This document shows positions 21,048 through 31,535 of a stretch of DNA of 64,000 nt, in pieces. Origin of the DNA: Eutreptiella sp. 'Long Island Sound 2002'. Lineage: Eukaryota; Euglenozoa; Euglenophyceae; Eutreptiales; Eutreptiaceae. The notes under the pieces were generated by a model. That model did not search any database. It saw only the letters and a list, made by a program, of their open reading frames with translations, and was not told the origin of the DNA. Within the stretch, counting starts at the first letter, position 1, and each line of letters starts with the position of its first letter. The translations under genes and the position numbers were made by a program. The stretch lies in the NCBI GenBank assembly GCA_964036045.1, contig OZ038390.1:1858045-1922044 (forward strand), given 5' to 3'.

Positions 21048-21384
21048 CAAGGGACCTGCCGAAGCTGCAGCACAAGCAGAAGCACCAGCAGCAGCTGCAC
21101 AAGAAGAAGAGGCACCAGCCCCAGCAGCAGCTGCACAAGAAGACGACGCACCAGCCCCACCACAAGAAGAAGAGGCAGCAGCGGCCGCGCCAGAAGAAGG
21201 AGAAGGAGCAGCCCCGAAAGAAGAAGAGGCACCAGAAGGAGCAACCCCAGAAGGCAACCCAAGCCCACAAGAAGAAGGGGACGCAGCCCCAGCTGCCACT
21301 GGGGCAGAAGACCACAGACCCGAATGGGAGAAGGAGTGCGAGGTCGAAGTGATGGTCCAAACCATTAAGGAGATCACTGAATGA
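20123..21384 (+). CDS. K/E-rich gene, duplicated exons plus true 3' end
   Basis: The second copy of the duplicated block (20123-21047) repeats the Lys/Glu coiled coil, intron 2 (20304-20418, acceptor TTTCCAG) and the exon with KDGYKPRWIIYC. It again carries the in-frame UAG, at 20824-20826. It then continues into unique sequence: an Ala/Glu/Pro-rich tail (21048-21300) and a C-terminus reading EWEKECEVEVMVQTIKEITE before UGA. Joined to the exons at 13992-14783, this gives the full gene. Conservation of the UAG in both copies and the protein-like sequence after it argue against a random late mutation. An alternative is two adjacent genes in the same frame. Confidence 0.5.
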
Positions 21385-21690
21385 CAGCGCGCGCTATACC
21401 TGGTATAGCGCGCGCCATAAGGTCCATAGCGCGCGCTGTAAATATGTTGCGCGCGCTACACTGTCTGTGCCCATGAGGACCTGTACTGTTGCACACTTTT
21501 CAGACCTTTCAGACAGTGTTTTTGCATGTGTCTTGGGTTGGGTGAGCAACAGGGAATGTTTTTGAAAAGCAAGGGGTTTTGGAGAAACACGGGACACTGG
21601 AAAAAGCATGGTTTTGAAACATTTTCTGGTTTCCCAAAATTTGAAAAACGGGACAATATAGCGCGGTAGAGCGTGCGCAATAGGCGCGCT
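21385..21690. repeat. TAGCGCGCGCTA palindromes downstream of the K/E-rich gene
   Basis: Four GCGCGCGCTA-type palindromes lie directly after the stop codon (21385-21465) and two diverged ones near 21660-21690. No coding sequence is seen from 21385 to 21770. Confidence 0.75.
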
Positions 21691-21769
21691 ACAAAGGTCA
21701 TATTTTTCAAAATTTGCGACCACTATGGAAAAAATGCACCATTGCGCGCACGCAGGGCTACACCAAGCA

Positions 21770-22079
21770 CACAATGGGGTGTAACACAGTAAGGGGGTAC
21801 ATAGTAACCCCCCAAAATGGACACCTCTGCCATTACCGCATCTGCCCATATTGCTATGGGACCTAGGCGCATATTTATGTTCTCCGTGTCCAAAATAGGG
21901 GAGGACATGTGTCTCTCCGCCCATATGCCCTCGGTAGACAAAGTTGAAAAAAGTCAGTAACCCCCCCCGTTTGGGTCAGTAAGGGTTACTGACCTTGGGT
22001 CAGTAGCCCCCTTACTGAGCAGTAACCCCCGTTACTGGACCCCCTTGCTGACTCCGTAACCCCCTTACTGACTCAGTAA
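21770..22079 (+). repeat. Second copy of the 11.5-12.0 kb segment, left half
   Basis: It matches 11480-11790 and ends in a CAGTAA/TTACTG array, where the 17.2-kb retrotransposon is inserted. The match resumes at 39262. Confidence 0.85.
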
Positions 22080-25025
22080 TGACGCGTTCCCGTGGGGGGC
22101 CGGCCACGGGACGCTGCAGTGACACACACAGGTGAGCAGGCAGGCAAGGCACTACGCTCACAAGGGCATCAATACGCCTGTGTCATGTGACAAAGCGTTT
22201 CAGAATCCTTGCCACTCTGCAAAGAGGGAACAAAAGTATGTACAACAACACATCAGGATATGTACACATGGGGTTAAGACTGGACTGGGGCAAGGGCATC
22301 AAGGGACAATAGACACTCAGTCCCAACTCATATCCCAATCCCAGGTCCGACCCTCTCAGTGGCTGGTAGGGGCGGGGGCTCAAACACAACCCATGCCCTG
22401 CTCAGTCCGGACCCTGAAACCCTGCCAATGGGAGAGGTGTCCCGCACAGCCACAGGCGAGTTCCTGGGAACCAATAGGCTCCAAGGCCAACCGACAGCGA
22501 CTCCCTATGCTCCCTTAACGGCAGGTCCCAACTCCTCTCTGAGCCAGAGATATGGCCCCGCCATTATCACCCAGGAGTTGGTAGCTGAAAATGGGCTGTT
22601 TCAGCCCAAACTGAAATTAACTCAAAAATCCCCAAAATTGATCCCTCGTCCGGACCAGTCAGAGGTAGGGACGAGGCAACTGACCCTATGCCCTTCGAGT
22701 ACGAACTCCCTGGAGCCCTCACCCAACCTGGTTCCCTTTGAAGTCCCGGCATCAGGGCAACACGGATGAGTCAAGTGGGGTCATGATGCCAAAATCACCA
22801 AAATTGGCGTCATTCCCACGCGCGGCTCGCTCGGCCAAGGTGAGGCCAATGGCTCACAGGGTAGGAGGCAGGACCTACGACTTATATCTGAGTCTACAAA
22901 TTGGATTTGGGTCCGGGCTCCCTATGGGCTTAGAGAAATGGGGCCGCCAATTGACCACACGGAAGGGGGAAATTGGGGTCCCAAAATTGGGTCATTTTGG
23001 CTGCTTGAAATGAGCCAAAATTCGGTGTGCTCCCAATAGTATATCTCCACGCCGGCTTAGAGGTCGGATCCGCCATTCCATACGCAATCCACTGGGAGTC
23101 CAACAGAGACACCCATGCACTTGGCTCTCAAAGATCTCCATGCTGCTTGGCGTGGTGACGATCCCAATTGGGCCCACAAATGCAAAAATGGCAAAATTGC
23201 CCATACTCAATTTGGCCTAGCGCTTTAACGAAGGCGGCTCCGCTTCGCTCACGTGGTGTGTGGACCATGGGGACCATTACCCATAACACCCATGTCATAT
23301 ATGGTCCATTGGTCCATGCGTCCGGCGTGCACGAGGGTTAGAACATAGTGCACGGCGGGCAGCAAAAGTAGAAAATTGCTCAAAATGGTCAAAAATGCGC
23401 ACACTCATGGTTGGGGCAAATGAGGCACATGCCCGACTCGGACCGGAGGGTGCCATAGGATTGATATCAAGTCATATGTGTCCAACATATCTTTGGGGCG
23501 TCGCCCAACTCCTCCGGTATTGGGTATGGCAGGGTCGCCAAGTGAGCCCATGATTTGGGATAGTCCCAAATTGCCAACATGGCGGCCACGGTATGCCAAG
23601 CCTAAGAGGAGTTATTCGCCGGGTCTAAGATATGTTGGCTACCGAAGTATGTACCCTCATAACATACTTGGGTCATGATGTCAATTGAGCGCAACGTTGA
23701 GATACACGGTCGCCACTTGACATCATGACGAACCAAAAATGGCAAAATTGGCACAAAGACAAACCAAAGTGCCTTGAAAGGCACACAATTATATTATAAT
23801 ATCTTTGGCTTGGATCGTGCAATCAACTAATCCTTCTAAACACAATGACTTGACACCATTGACCCTCGATCCCACATATGTGCTCCACTTGGGGCGCCTT
23901 GAAAGGTTACGAGCGCTACTTCCCAAGTGGGCACATGAAAATATGGAAAATTGTAAAACACACACCTTGCTCCCAACGCATCGCTTCGGGATCACCACAC
24001 AAGCTTCCCTTCACGAAGGTTAGGCTTGCAATTGACCGTAGGGAGTATGGAGAAGGGGCTTGCACAATATGAGGTCCATTGGCGGGCTTGGCTTTGAGTA
24101 ATGGACCCGCCAAATGGGCACGCAACACAACACATGGCACATACCACATATAGCCCAAAAAGGTGGCTCCCACCACGATATGTCATGCCCCTCCAAGGGC
24201 ATAACTTTGTGTCAATCGCTCATAGGAACTCAAGGAGAGTTCCTATGCAACACCAACACTCGCGCGCTACACTCGAAAGTTATCTTAGCGCACGCAATAT
24301 CATGGCCAATGAGTTGTAACGCAAACTCTACCCTCTTGACCATGATCCATTACACTAGCGCGCATGTGTGGAAACGCAAGGCATATAATGCTTCCTAAAT
24401 TACGTCGGGAGTATTGTGAATACATCCCACGTTTCCTTATCGTCAATACTCGCAAGCAACACGAGATATGACCTTCACAAGTGGCCTCACGAATCAACTT
24501 TGTTTTGCCCATATCTTTAAGACAAATGGAGGGCAGGATAAAAGGGAAGTTGATTCGTGCATACGGAAGCACGTAGGTCCACTCGAAGGAGGTCAAATCA
24601 AGTGCGGGGATGTCGAAGTCGAAAATCCGATTTCGACATCCTGAAAAATTCGGATTAAGGTTGCGAGTATTAATTATGAAAATTGCGGAAGCATCCATGC
24701 AGTTCCTGGCGACTTTGGAGCCTTCGTGACGGATAGCGTTAAAATTTCCATTATAAACAGTTAAACTGGCGGTTACGGTAAAGTCGCGAACCAACCGCCA
24801 GCAGTCAAAACAGTGAGTATCGGAACGGAAGCATAAAAATTGACGGAAACAATATGAAAATAAAACCCTGTTGATTCCTGATATTCTGATACACAAATCT
24901 CCGCTGGCGGTGCATCGGTTGCCGATGCGGGGCTTCACGGCACGGAACACGCCGTGCATGGGGTTAGTGGACCGGAGACCGGTTGTATGCCGTAACCTGG
25001 CCATGGGGTTCTGGGTACCGCTTCA
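22080..25025 (-). repeat. LTR of the 17.2-kb element (3' LTR in element sense)
   Basis: 2,946 bp, TG...CA, the same length as 36316-39261. It contains a small perfect inverted repeat (GATGTCGAA with TTCGACATC, 24608-24642). Differences from the other LTR are confined to the part below about 24210. Confidence 0.95.
24300..25004 (-). other. 234-codon open frame inside the LTR
   Basis: The frame begins about 20 bases inside the element-sense start of the LTR and is identical in the other LTR (38536-39240). It encodes a Cys- and Arg-containing sequence with no domain I know. An open frame of this length is unusual for LTR sequence of moderate AT content, but two near-identical LTRs give no evidence of selection. 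Confidence 0.3.
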
Positions 25026-25036
25026 CCCCCCTCCTT
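25026..25036 (-). promoter_or_regulatory. Polypurine tract of the 17.2-kb element
   Basis: AAGGAGGGGGG on the minus strand lies directly against the LTR start TGAAGCGG, as expected for the primer of plus-strand DNA synthesis. Confidence 0.85.
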
Positions 25037-26514
25037 AGAGCAAACCCTGGGGGGGCTCGATAACACCCACGCATGGCAGCGGGTACCCAGGACCACTCCC
25101 TGAAAGGGGGGGGGTGTCACATCCTCACTTCAGTAAGTCACAGTAAGACAGGTATCCCACAGTGGGATAGGTATGCTGCTGTAACAGCTCGTAGCACATG
25201 TATAGTATCAAGTACCAAGTCCCGGGTCCTGGCGGCGATTGTTCGGCATCCAAAGGACCCGTTAACCCATACCAGGCGCACCGGGTGCCGGCTGCTACGG
25301 TCACCACCACAGTGGCAGTGGCATACACGGCCAACATAGGCGTCACACGACGGCCGAGGTGGCCCCACAAGTCGAGAGCGACCACAAAGATCCATCAGGC
25401 TACCCCAAGCTTCCCAAGGCCCGCCGACTGGGGAGAGTCCCCACGGGTCCTTCCTCGGGCGCACCATGTCCATATCCATACGACGCGAGTCCAGAGTGCC
25501 GTAGTCGAGCTCCTTACGAACCCCAAATCGTAAGGGAACTCCTCCTGAAGGGATCGCGCATCAAGGCCGTCTTTTCCCTCGCCCTACTGCCACGAAGGCC
25601 ATACATGAGGGAGTCCTCATGCAGTGTGGGCGGAGGCGTCGACTCCTCAAACCACCAGTTTCCCAGGCAGACTGACCGAGGTCAGGAGCACCGGAGGCCG
25701 CCATCCGAATGCAAGTGCGTCTGCAAATCGGTAGGCTCACACTGGGACTGACAGTGGCGGACCGCTGGGAGTGTAGTCAGGCAACTGGGCTTCCCGCCTG
25801 GCGCCATCAGGATCTCCACACATCACAGCGAATAGGGCAACACGGTATCACGGGCACTCAAACAGTGGAATCTGTAATCAAGTACTGGTCCAGGCTGGAC
25901 CAGGCTGTAAGGATATGTACACGGCGACTCAAGGCGCCTCTGTATCCCGATTCGTGGTGAAAAGCAGTCCATCCCTCAGCGATGGGCTGATGACACTTGA
26001 CATACAGATGCACATATCCTGGAGGGCAGAAAAACAAGCAACAATTTGGGTAAATAGGCGTGTAAACACACTCAGAACAGAGTGCCAAACCACGCCACGG
26101 TCAGGATAAGGCAAATGCAGGAGGATGGACAGGATAACGCCTGAGTTCAGGCATATATAGTCTCGAGACACACGTCGACTGGTCTGGATTCCGCAAATGC
26201 CATGGAACCAGACCACACACCAGAAAAATCGCAATGCCGATGACAGCGGCATCCGTTGCGCAACGTCGTATGGGCTTCAAGGCCCCAAGAGCTCAGAATT
26301 ATGAGGGTCAGTCGCCCTACCTGGTTTCCCAAGGATTCAGCAGGGGGGGTGAGTGACGAATAAAAGAAGAGAGGGGCCATCCCCCTCTGGATTCAGCAGG
26401 GGGGGGTATATGGCCACTCTGTCACCAAGAGATGGAAGAGAGCAAGCAAGTAAGGGACGATTCGTCGGCCTCACAAGCGCTCATAACACATCAGGGGAGA
26501 GCCCAGGGCGCTGA
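25037..26514 (-). other. Untranslated region between pol and 3' LTR
   Basis: About 1.5 kb without a supported gene. GGATTCAGCAGGGGGGG occurs twice (26333 and 26391). Short open frames on both strands lack domain character. Confidence 0.5.
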
Positions 26515-27615
26515 TCAGGCACCCCTGGCTGCAATCGCCCGGGTGAGTGCTGCCAAGTCCGAAACGTGGATCTTGGTCTTGTGCTTGCGGATGTACTCCA
26601 TGAAGGGAGTATTGACCCGCGGCACGAACGAGGAGACGGGTTCCCAGGTGTCGTGGGACGGCCCATAGCCTCGCCAACGAACCTTGAACTCCAGACCTCC
26701 GGGTGCCGAGGCCTTCGGACGCTGAGCCAGGATCTTCTCGACAGTATAGTCGTCCTGCTCAGCATAGTCGTCGTCCGAATCGGCCTCATGTTTGGCGTAG
26801 TCCAGGGACACATGTCGGCCACGGAGGTCGGGTTCCCGCACACGGAGTTGACTCTCGTGGCGCTCCCGGAACTGTCCGTGACCCACCTTGATGCGGTAGG
26901 TGTCCTCACCAATCCTGCGGACCACCTCGCCGGGTGTGAACCAGGTTTTGGTGCGGTGGGTGCCCATGGGGCGGGGTCTGATCACCCACACCGGGTCTCC
27001 CACCCTGAACTTCTGCGCTGTCGAGCTCGGGGCGGACTTCTGACGCTCAGCATGCTCCTTCTCAAGCTGCTGGCGGATGTCCCGCGCCGTTTGCTCTTGC
27101 CGCGCGAAGAACTCCTTGGCATCCATAGCCATGCCATCACCAGACAAGGGAAGTCCCCTACCCAGGGGGTCCCTGCCAAACAGAATCTGGTGAGGGGACA
27201 AACCGCCCGGAGTGGGGGTGTCATGATGGGCCTTCAGAGCAGGCCACATCTCCTCGAACCAGTTCCGCCGTGGATTGGTGATGTGGATCTTGCGCAGCTT
27301 CTCGAACAGCTGCCGTCCAGCCACTTCAGCACGGCCGTTAGACCGGCTGAGATAGGCGACGCTCTTGGCATGACGTATCCCCATGAGGGAACACATAGCC
27401 TTGAACCAGCCACCAGTAAACTGGGGCCCTCGGTCACTGCAAATGGTGCGGGGGATGTCAAAGACGGTCAGCCAATGACGAATCATCATGACTGCCACCT
27501 CCTTGGCAAGCAACCCCTTTTTGCGTGCCGGAACGGCTACAACGTAGCCGCTGTGGCGGTCCACACAGAGAACCACACAGTCAAAGGTCTCCTTGCCAAT
27601 GTGCACTTCGGGCAT
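26515..27615 (-). CDS. Integrase core and chromodomain (3' part of pol)
   Basis: This frame continues the polyprotein after a one-base loss near 27625. It holds the integrase catalytic core, with the second acidic residue in ICSDRGPQF (about residue 60) and Glu in SNGRAEVAGRQLFEK (about 95). A GPY/F-like region, WVIRPRPMGTHRTKTWFTPGEVV, follows. Near the end is a chromodomain reading YTVEKILAQRP, FKVRWRGYGPSHDTWEPVS (about 293-335). Chromodomains direct insertion by binding modified histones, which defines the chromovirus lineage. The missing base lies in the stretch that should encode the first catalytic Asp (after MESVAM), so this copy's integrase is inactive as read. Confidence 0.9.
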   Translation of the reverse strand: MPEVHIGKETFDCVVLCVDRHSGYVVAVPARKKGLLAKEVAVMMIRHWLTVFDIPRTICSDRGPQFTGGWFKAMCSLMGIRHAKSVAYLSRSNGRAEVAGRQLFEKLRKIHITNPRRNWFEEMWPALKAHHDTPTPGGLSPHQILFGRDPLGRGLPLSGDGMAMDAKEFFARQEQTARDIRQQLEKEHAERQKSAPSSTAQKFRVGDPVWVIRPRPMGTHRTKTWFTPGEVVRRIGEDTYRIKVGHGQFRERHESQLRVREPDLRGRHVSLDYAKHEADSDDDYAEQDDYTVEKILAQRPKASAPGGLEFKVRWRGYGPSHDTWEPVSSFVPRVNTPFMEYIRKHKTKIHVSDLAALTRAIAARGA

Positions 27616-30600
27616 GGAGAAGACGCCATGGCCACGCTCTCCATGGGCTGGTCAGGAACCGGGGTCCATTGGGGTTCCCCCTTGACGTTCCGGTTATCGG
27701 GATTGCAGGCCTGACAGACCGAACAACCCTTCCTGACCTTCTTGATGGCGGTGTAGAGAACGATATGGTCGATCTCGAACCGACGCTGCATGTCAAGAGC
27801 TTGCTTCTTGACCCCTGGGTGCAGCATGTGGTGGTGCCAAGCTTCACACAGCTCGAGCACCCGGGACTCCGGGACTAGCAGCTTACCATTCCGGTAGAGC
27901 TTGCCATCTTCCTCGGTCAGCCCCTTTGGCCACTTCTGCCCGTCGTCAGGGTCGGTGACAGCCCTATACTCGGCCGCAAAGGCCTCAGACTTGGCGTAGT
28001 CGTCGGTCCAGTCGTCCTGGAGGCAAGACTCTGGGAAGAGGTGCTTGTCGGACTCGGTTCCCACAGGGGGTGCCGGACCGGGCCTTCCGCCCGCGGCACC
28101 CACAGGGGCGAGTACACTGACCGTTCTGCTCACCCTCGAAGCGAGGGGGGCATCTGCGGCCATGACGACGAAGCATTTGGCACCCTCCTCCTCCATCAGG
28201 CGCTCCATTTCAATGATCCTCTTGGCTTCAGCGGTCTCAGCCTCATCGCCATGGGCAGAGATATCCTGCATGCCCTTGCTGGCGGGATAGGCCCACCTAC
28301 TGAGACAGTCCGCCACGGTGTTATCCTTTCCAGGAATATAAACAACCGTAAGGTCGAACTTGGCCAAGGTCTCGTGCCATCTTGCCCGTCGGGAGGCGGG
28401 ACCCGAGGGGGTGTCCACGTGTTCCTTGTGCCACGACTGCAGACTCTGATGGTCGGTGCAGACGGTGACGGGATGGAGGGCTATGTACCCAGCCCATTTC
28501 CTGAGAGCCATGACAATGGCATACGCCTCCTTTTCACGGGGCGTCCACGTCCGTCTCTGGCCTTCCGCCAGGACTCGGCTCCAGAAGGCCACGGGCACGT
28601 GCCTCCCATCGTCAAGCACTTGCTCCAACACAGCGCCAATGGCGTAGTCGGAAGCGTCGGTGCGCAGGACGAACCCTCGGTCGGGATCCACGAGGTGCAG
28701 ACCCACTGCGGATAGCAGCGCCTGCTTCATCCCCTCAAAGGCACGGTCAGACTCTTCAGTCCAGACCAAAGCCTTCTTGGACCCCTTCTTGGTCTCCTCT
28801 CGGTTGCCCTTGAGCATGGTCGTCATGGGGGCTGCATACTCGGCATACATTTTGATATACCCCGAGTAGTAGTTGCAGAACCCCAAGTACGCCCGTAGCT
28901 CAGAGACCGTCTTGGGCTTTTCCCAGTGCTCAATCGCAGCCACCTTGCCAGGTATGGGCTTTCGCTGCCCGTTCCCGACTACGTGGCCAGCGAAGACCAC
29001 CTCGCTTACCGCAATGGTGGCCTTGTCACTGCTGCCCGTGAGTTTGTGCCGAACCAGAAGGTCCAGCACTCGAGTGACGTCCCTCTCGTGTGCCTCCAGG
29101 AGCTCCTCGTAGCTCATGCTGGGGTCCCCGGACGCGATGATCACGTCGTCCACGAAGGGGTCCGCACAGTCGCGCACCAACTCAAGCAGGTTCTCCAGCA
29201 TCCGCTGAAAAGCCGCATTGCCGTTGGTGACGCCCATGGGCATCACCTTCCACTGGAGAGGTCCAAGTGGGGTGCTCATGGCTGTGCAGGCACGGGACTC
29301 TTCGGCGAGAGGCATCTGATGATAACCATGTTTCAGGTCAATCACCGTGAAGATCCTCCGCCGGTGTTGCTTTTGCAGCATGTCCTCAATGAGGGGCAGC
29401 GTATAGCTGTCGTGCTGCGTTTGGGCGTTCAGGCCGCGGTAGTCGACCACGAGCCGCCACTCACCGGCAACCTTCTTGGGGACGACGAAGCAGGGAGAGG
29501 CCCACTCGGAGTGGCACGGCTCAAGCCAGCCTCTCTGGATGAAGTCACGGAGGATCTTCTCCATGGCCTCTTTCCTCTCGCCCCTCAGGGCAAACTCCCG
29601 GTGACGATACACACGGGGGTCCTGCTTCAGTCGTATCTTGGCCTCGCCATACGGTCCACGCACCGGTGGGGGAAACGCAGGCTTACCGCTGAAGAAGGTA
29701 TCACCATACTTCTGCTTCAGCCTGGCCCTCAACGCCTGGATCTTGGGGCAGTCATCGGACTCCGCCTTGGCTTTTCCGGGCACTTGAACCACGGAGCTTA
29801 CTTGAGGGGTAGCGACCCCGCTCGCTTTCGGCTCAGGTGGTCTTCCCAGGTGGCCCAAAGGGCCATCTCTGGTCTTGCCTCGGAACAGATCGCCGTAGGT
29901 GGGTGGGTTACCGCCAGGCGGCTCGTCTTGGCTGGACATGTGATCCAGCACCCTCTGCACGAAGGTATTCCCGTCATAGGAACCGGAGACGATTGAGTCC
30001 ACCTCCCACCAGGCTTTGTCCTGGCCTTTGCCCTCACGCTGGTTTCCCCAGTCGTGAAAGGGCTGATCCATATACCCCTGAACCAGATCCCACTCCTCTT
30101 CAGTGAGGGGGTCTTCGGAGTCCGATTCTTCGATGTCAACAGGGGGAACCGCAAAGCATTGCCGCCAAGGTTCTGCTATGATACGGTTGACACACACGAA
30201 GTCCGTGGTGTCGGCCTGATCAAGGCCCCCATCCACATAGTGGAATTCTGTTGGCCATCTCTGGGGTGGCATGGGCTTGCCCTTAGCGTCCTGATAGACA
30301 CTCTCTCCAGCCGGTAGGACGACCTTGTTCAAGGTCATGTTGGTCAATGAGGCTACCCAATGTCGGGTACTTTCCTCCTCGGTGCATCCCATAGGAACAA
30401 CCAGCACTGCCTTGGAGCGGTCCTTGCGAATCTTCGCTATTGCTCTTGGAATGTCCCAACGGGGGCAATGGATCCACATCAATCCCTGATGCGGACCCCA
30501 GTGCTTCTTCCACGCGGAGTCCTGGGCGCTCCAGTACTTCTCACATACCCGCAGATGGGCGGAGGTTCCTGAAGAGAACGCATCCAGGGCCAGATCCGAC

Positions 30601-31484
30601 GCTCCCAGGTCCGCGACCACTCGGTACGCCACTTCCGGCCTTACGCCGTACTCCTGGTTCGCTGGCCCAGTAGGCTCAGTGTCCAGCGCGGCCACTTCGA
30701 GCTGATTGCGTTCGGGGTGGATCCATTGGCACTCCACATGGTGCTCAGGTGACGAAAGCCACGAGAGCTGGTCGTCCTGGTACAGGGTCATGGAGGCCTG
30801 GGCCGGGAGGACGCCGGAGTCCGTCTCCATCATGAAGTCGTACCCGACGATCATGTCCCAGTCCATCTCGGCCTCGTAGAAGCTACCGTGCAGGAGGATT
30901 TCCTTGCCGAGGTCTGGGCGGCTCAGCTCACGATGGTTCACGAACTGCAGCCCAATGGCCGCTTCCTTCGTGCCTCCCACCATGTACTGGCCGTTCGCCA
31001 CCTTCAGCCTGACAGGTTTCCGACTGTCGGTAAGACACTCTGGTGGGAGTAGGCCAGCCTTGACCAAGCTGACCTGAGCTCCCGTGTCGACCAACACGTC
31101 GAAAACCTTTTCCACTTCCCCGCATAAGGCACGGACCTTAAGATGCAACTGCCGCTCGCGACCGACACGGCGCACGGCGTGCAAACTCAGGATCTCCGGC
31201 CGTTCCAGAAGCTCCACAAGCGACTGGTGCACGTCGTGGACAATGGGCTCAGGCTGCCCATCTGCAGCATCCAGCTGCGGTCCGGGTGATCCTCCGATAC
31301 TCTCGGATAGATCCTGTAGTACATCAAACACGTTCTTGGTCGCGAAGGACGGACGGGTGCAAGGGTTCGTGCCTTCACTTGCCCTCACCCCGCCTCCGCG
31401 ACTGGGCGCCAGACCGGGCCTTCCGCCCGCGGCAGTCCCCTTGTCTTTACCGACTCCCGACAGGGATGGTTCGGCGCTTCCCAC
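27537..31484 (-). CDS. Pol polyprotein: protease, Dam-like region, RT, RNase H, integrase N-terminus
   Basis: 1,315 codons. The aspartic protease motif VLVDTGAQVSLV is at about residues 130-141. A region at about 285-390 (LALDAFSSGTSAH...GLMWIHCPRWDIPRAI...KAVLVVPMG) resembles the Dam-like methyltransferase-type domain seen in some retroelements, with the NPPY-type motif replaced. Reverse transcriptase follows: LVVDYRGLN (679), TVIDLKHGYHQ (713) and FVDDVIIAS (777). RNase H has RTDASDYAIGAVL (941), REKEAYAI (983) and CTDHQSL (1009). The integrase zinc region is HHHML...CSVCQAC (1218-1260). The upstream gag stops at a UAG in this same frame. The listed start is a non-ATG codon, so translation by readthrough from gag is more natural than independent initiation. 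Confidence 0.93.
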   Translation of the reverse strand: MGSAEPSLSGVGKDKGTAAGGRPGLAPSRGGGVRASEGTNPCTRPSFATKNVFDVLQDLSESIGGSPGPQLDAADGQPEPIVHDVHQSLVELLERPEILSLHAVRRVGRERQLHLKVRALCGEVEKVFDVLVDTGAQVSLVKAGLLPPECLTDSRKPVRLKVANGQYMVGGTKEAAIGLQFVNHRELSRPDLGKEILLHGSFYEAEMDWDMIVGYDFMMETDSGVLPAQASMTLYQDDQLSWLSSPEHHVECQWIHPERNQLEVAALDTEPTGPANQEYGVRPEVAYRVVADLGASDLALDAFSSGTSAHLRVCEKYWSAQDSAWKKHWGPHQGLMWIHCPRWDIPRAIAKIRKDRSKAVLVVPMGCTEEESTRHWVASLTNMTLNKVVLPAGESVYQDAKGKPMPPQRWPTEFHYVDGGLDQADTTDFVCVNRIIAEPWRQCFAVPPVDIEESDSEDPLTEEEWDLVQGYMDQPFHDWGNQREGKGQDKAWWEVDSIVSGSYDGNTFVQRVLDHMSSQDEPPGGNPPTYGDLFRGKTRDGPLGHLGRPPEPKASGVATPQVSSVVQVPGKAKAESDDCPKIQALRARLKQKYGDTFFSGKPAFPPPVRGPYGEAKIRLKQDPRVYRHREFALRGERKEAMEKILRDFIQRGWLEPCHSEWASPCFVVPKKVAGEWRLVVDYRGLNAQTQHDSYTLPLIEDMLQKQHRRRIFTVIDLKHGYHQMPLAEESRACTAMSTPLGPLQWKVMPMGVTNGNAAFQRMLENLLELVRDCADPFVDDVIIASGDPSMSYEELLEAHERDVTRVLDLLVRHKLTGSSDKATIAVSEVVFAGHVVGNGQRKPIPGKVAAIEHWEKPKTVSELRAYLGFCNYYSGYIKMYAEYAAPMTTMLKGNREETKKGSKKALVWTEESDRAFEGMKQALLSAVGLHLVDPDRGFVLRTDASDYAIGAVLEQVLDDGRHVPVAFWSRVLAEGQRRTWTPREKEAYAIVMALRKWAGYIALHPVTVCTDHQSLQSWHKEHVDTPSGPASRRARWHETLAKFDLTVVYIPGKDNTVADCLSRWAYPASKGMQDISAHGDEAETAEAKRIIEMERLMEEEGAKCFVVMAADAPLASRVSRTVSVLAPVGAAGGRPGPAPPVGTESDKHLFPESCLQDDWTDDYAKSEAFAAEYRAVTDPDDGQKWPKGLTEEDGKLYRNGKLLVPESRVLELCEAWHHHMLHPGVKKQALDMQRRFEIDHIVLYTAIKKVRKGCSVCQACNPDNRNVKGEPQWTPVPDQPMESVAMASSPCPKCTLARRPLTVWFSVWTATAATL

Positions 31485-31535
31485 GTCACCATCCTGCGAC
31501 CGCCCTAGCTGGGGCCCTTGGCTGCAGGGGCTCCG

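Noticed and set aside
28041-29996. Long plus-strand ORFs opposite pol
   Set aside because: Antisense shadows of a strongly supported reverse transcriptase frame.
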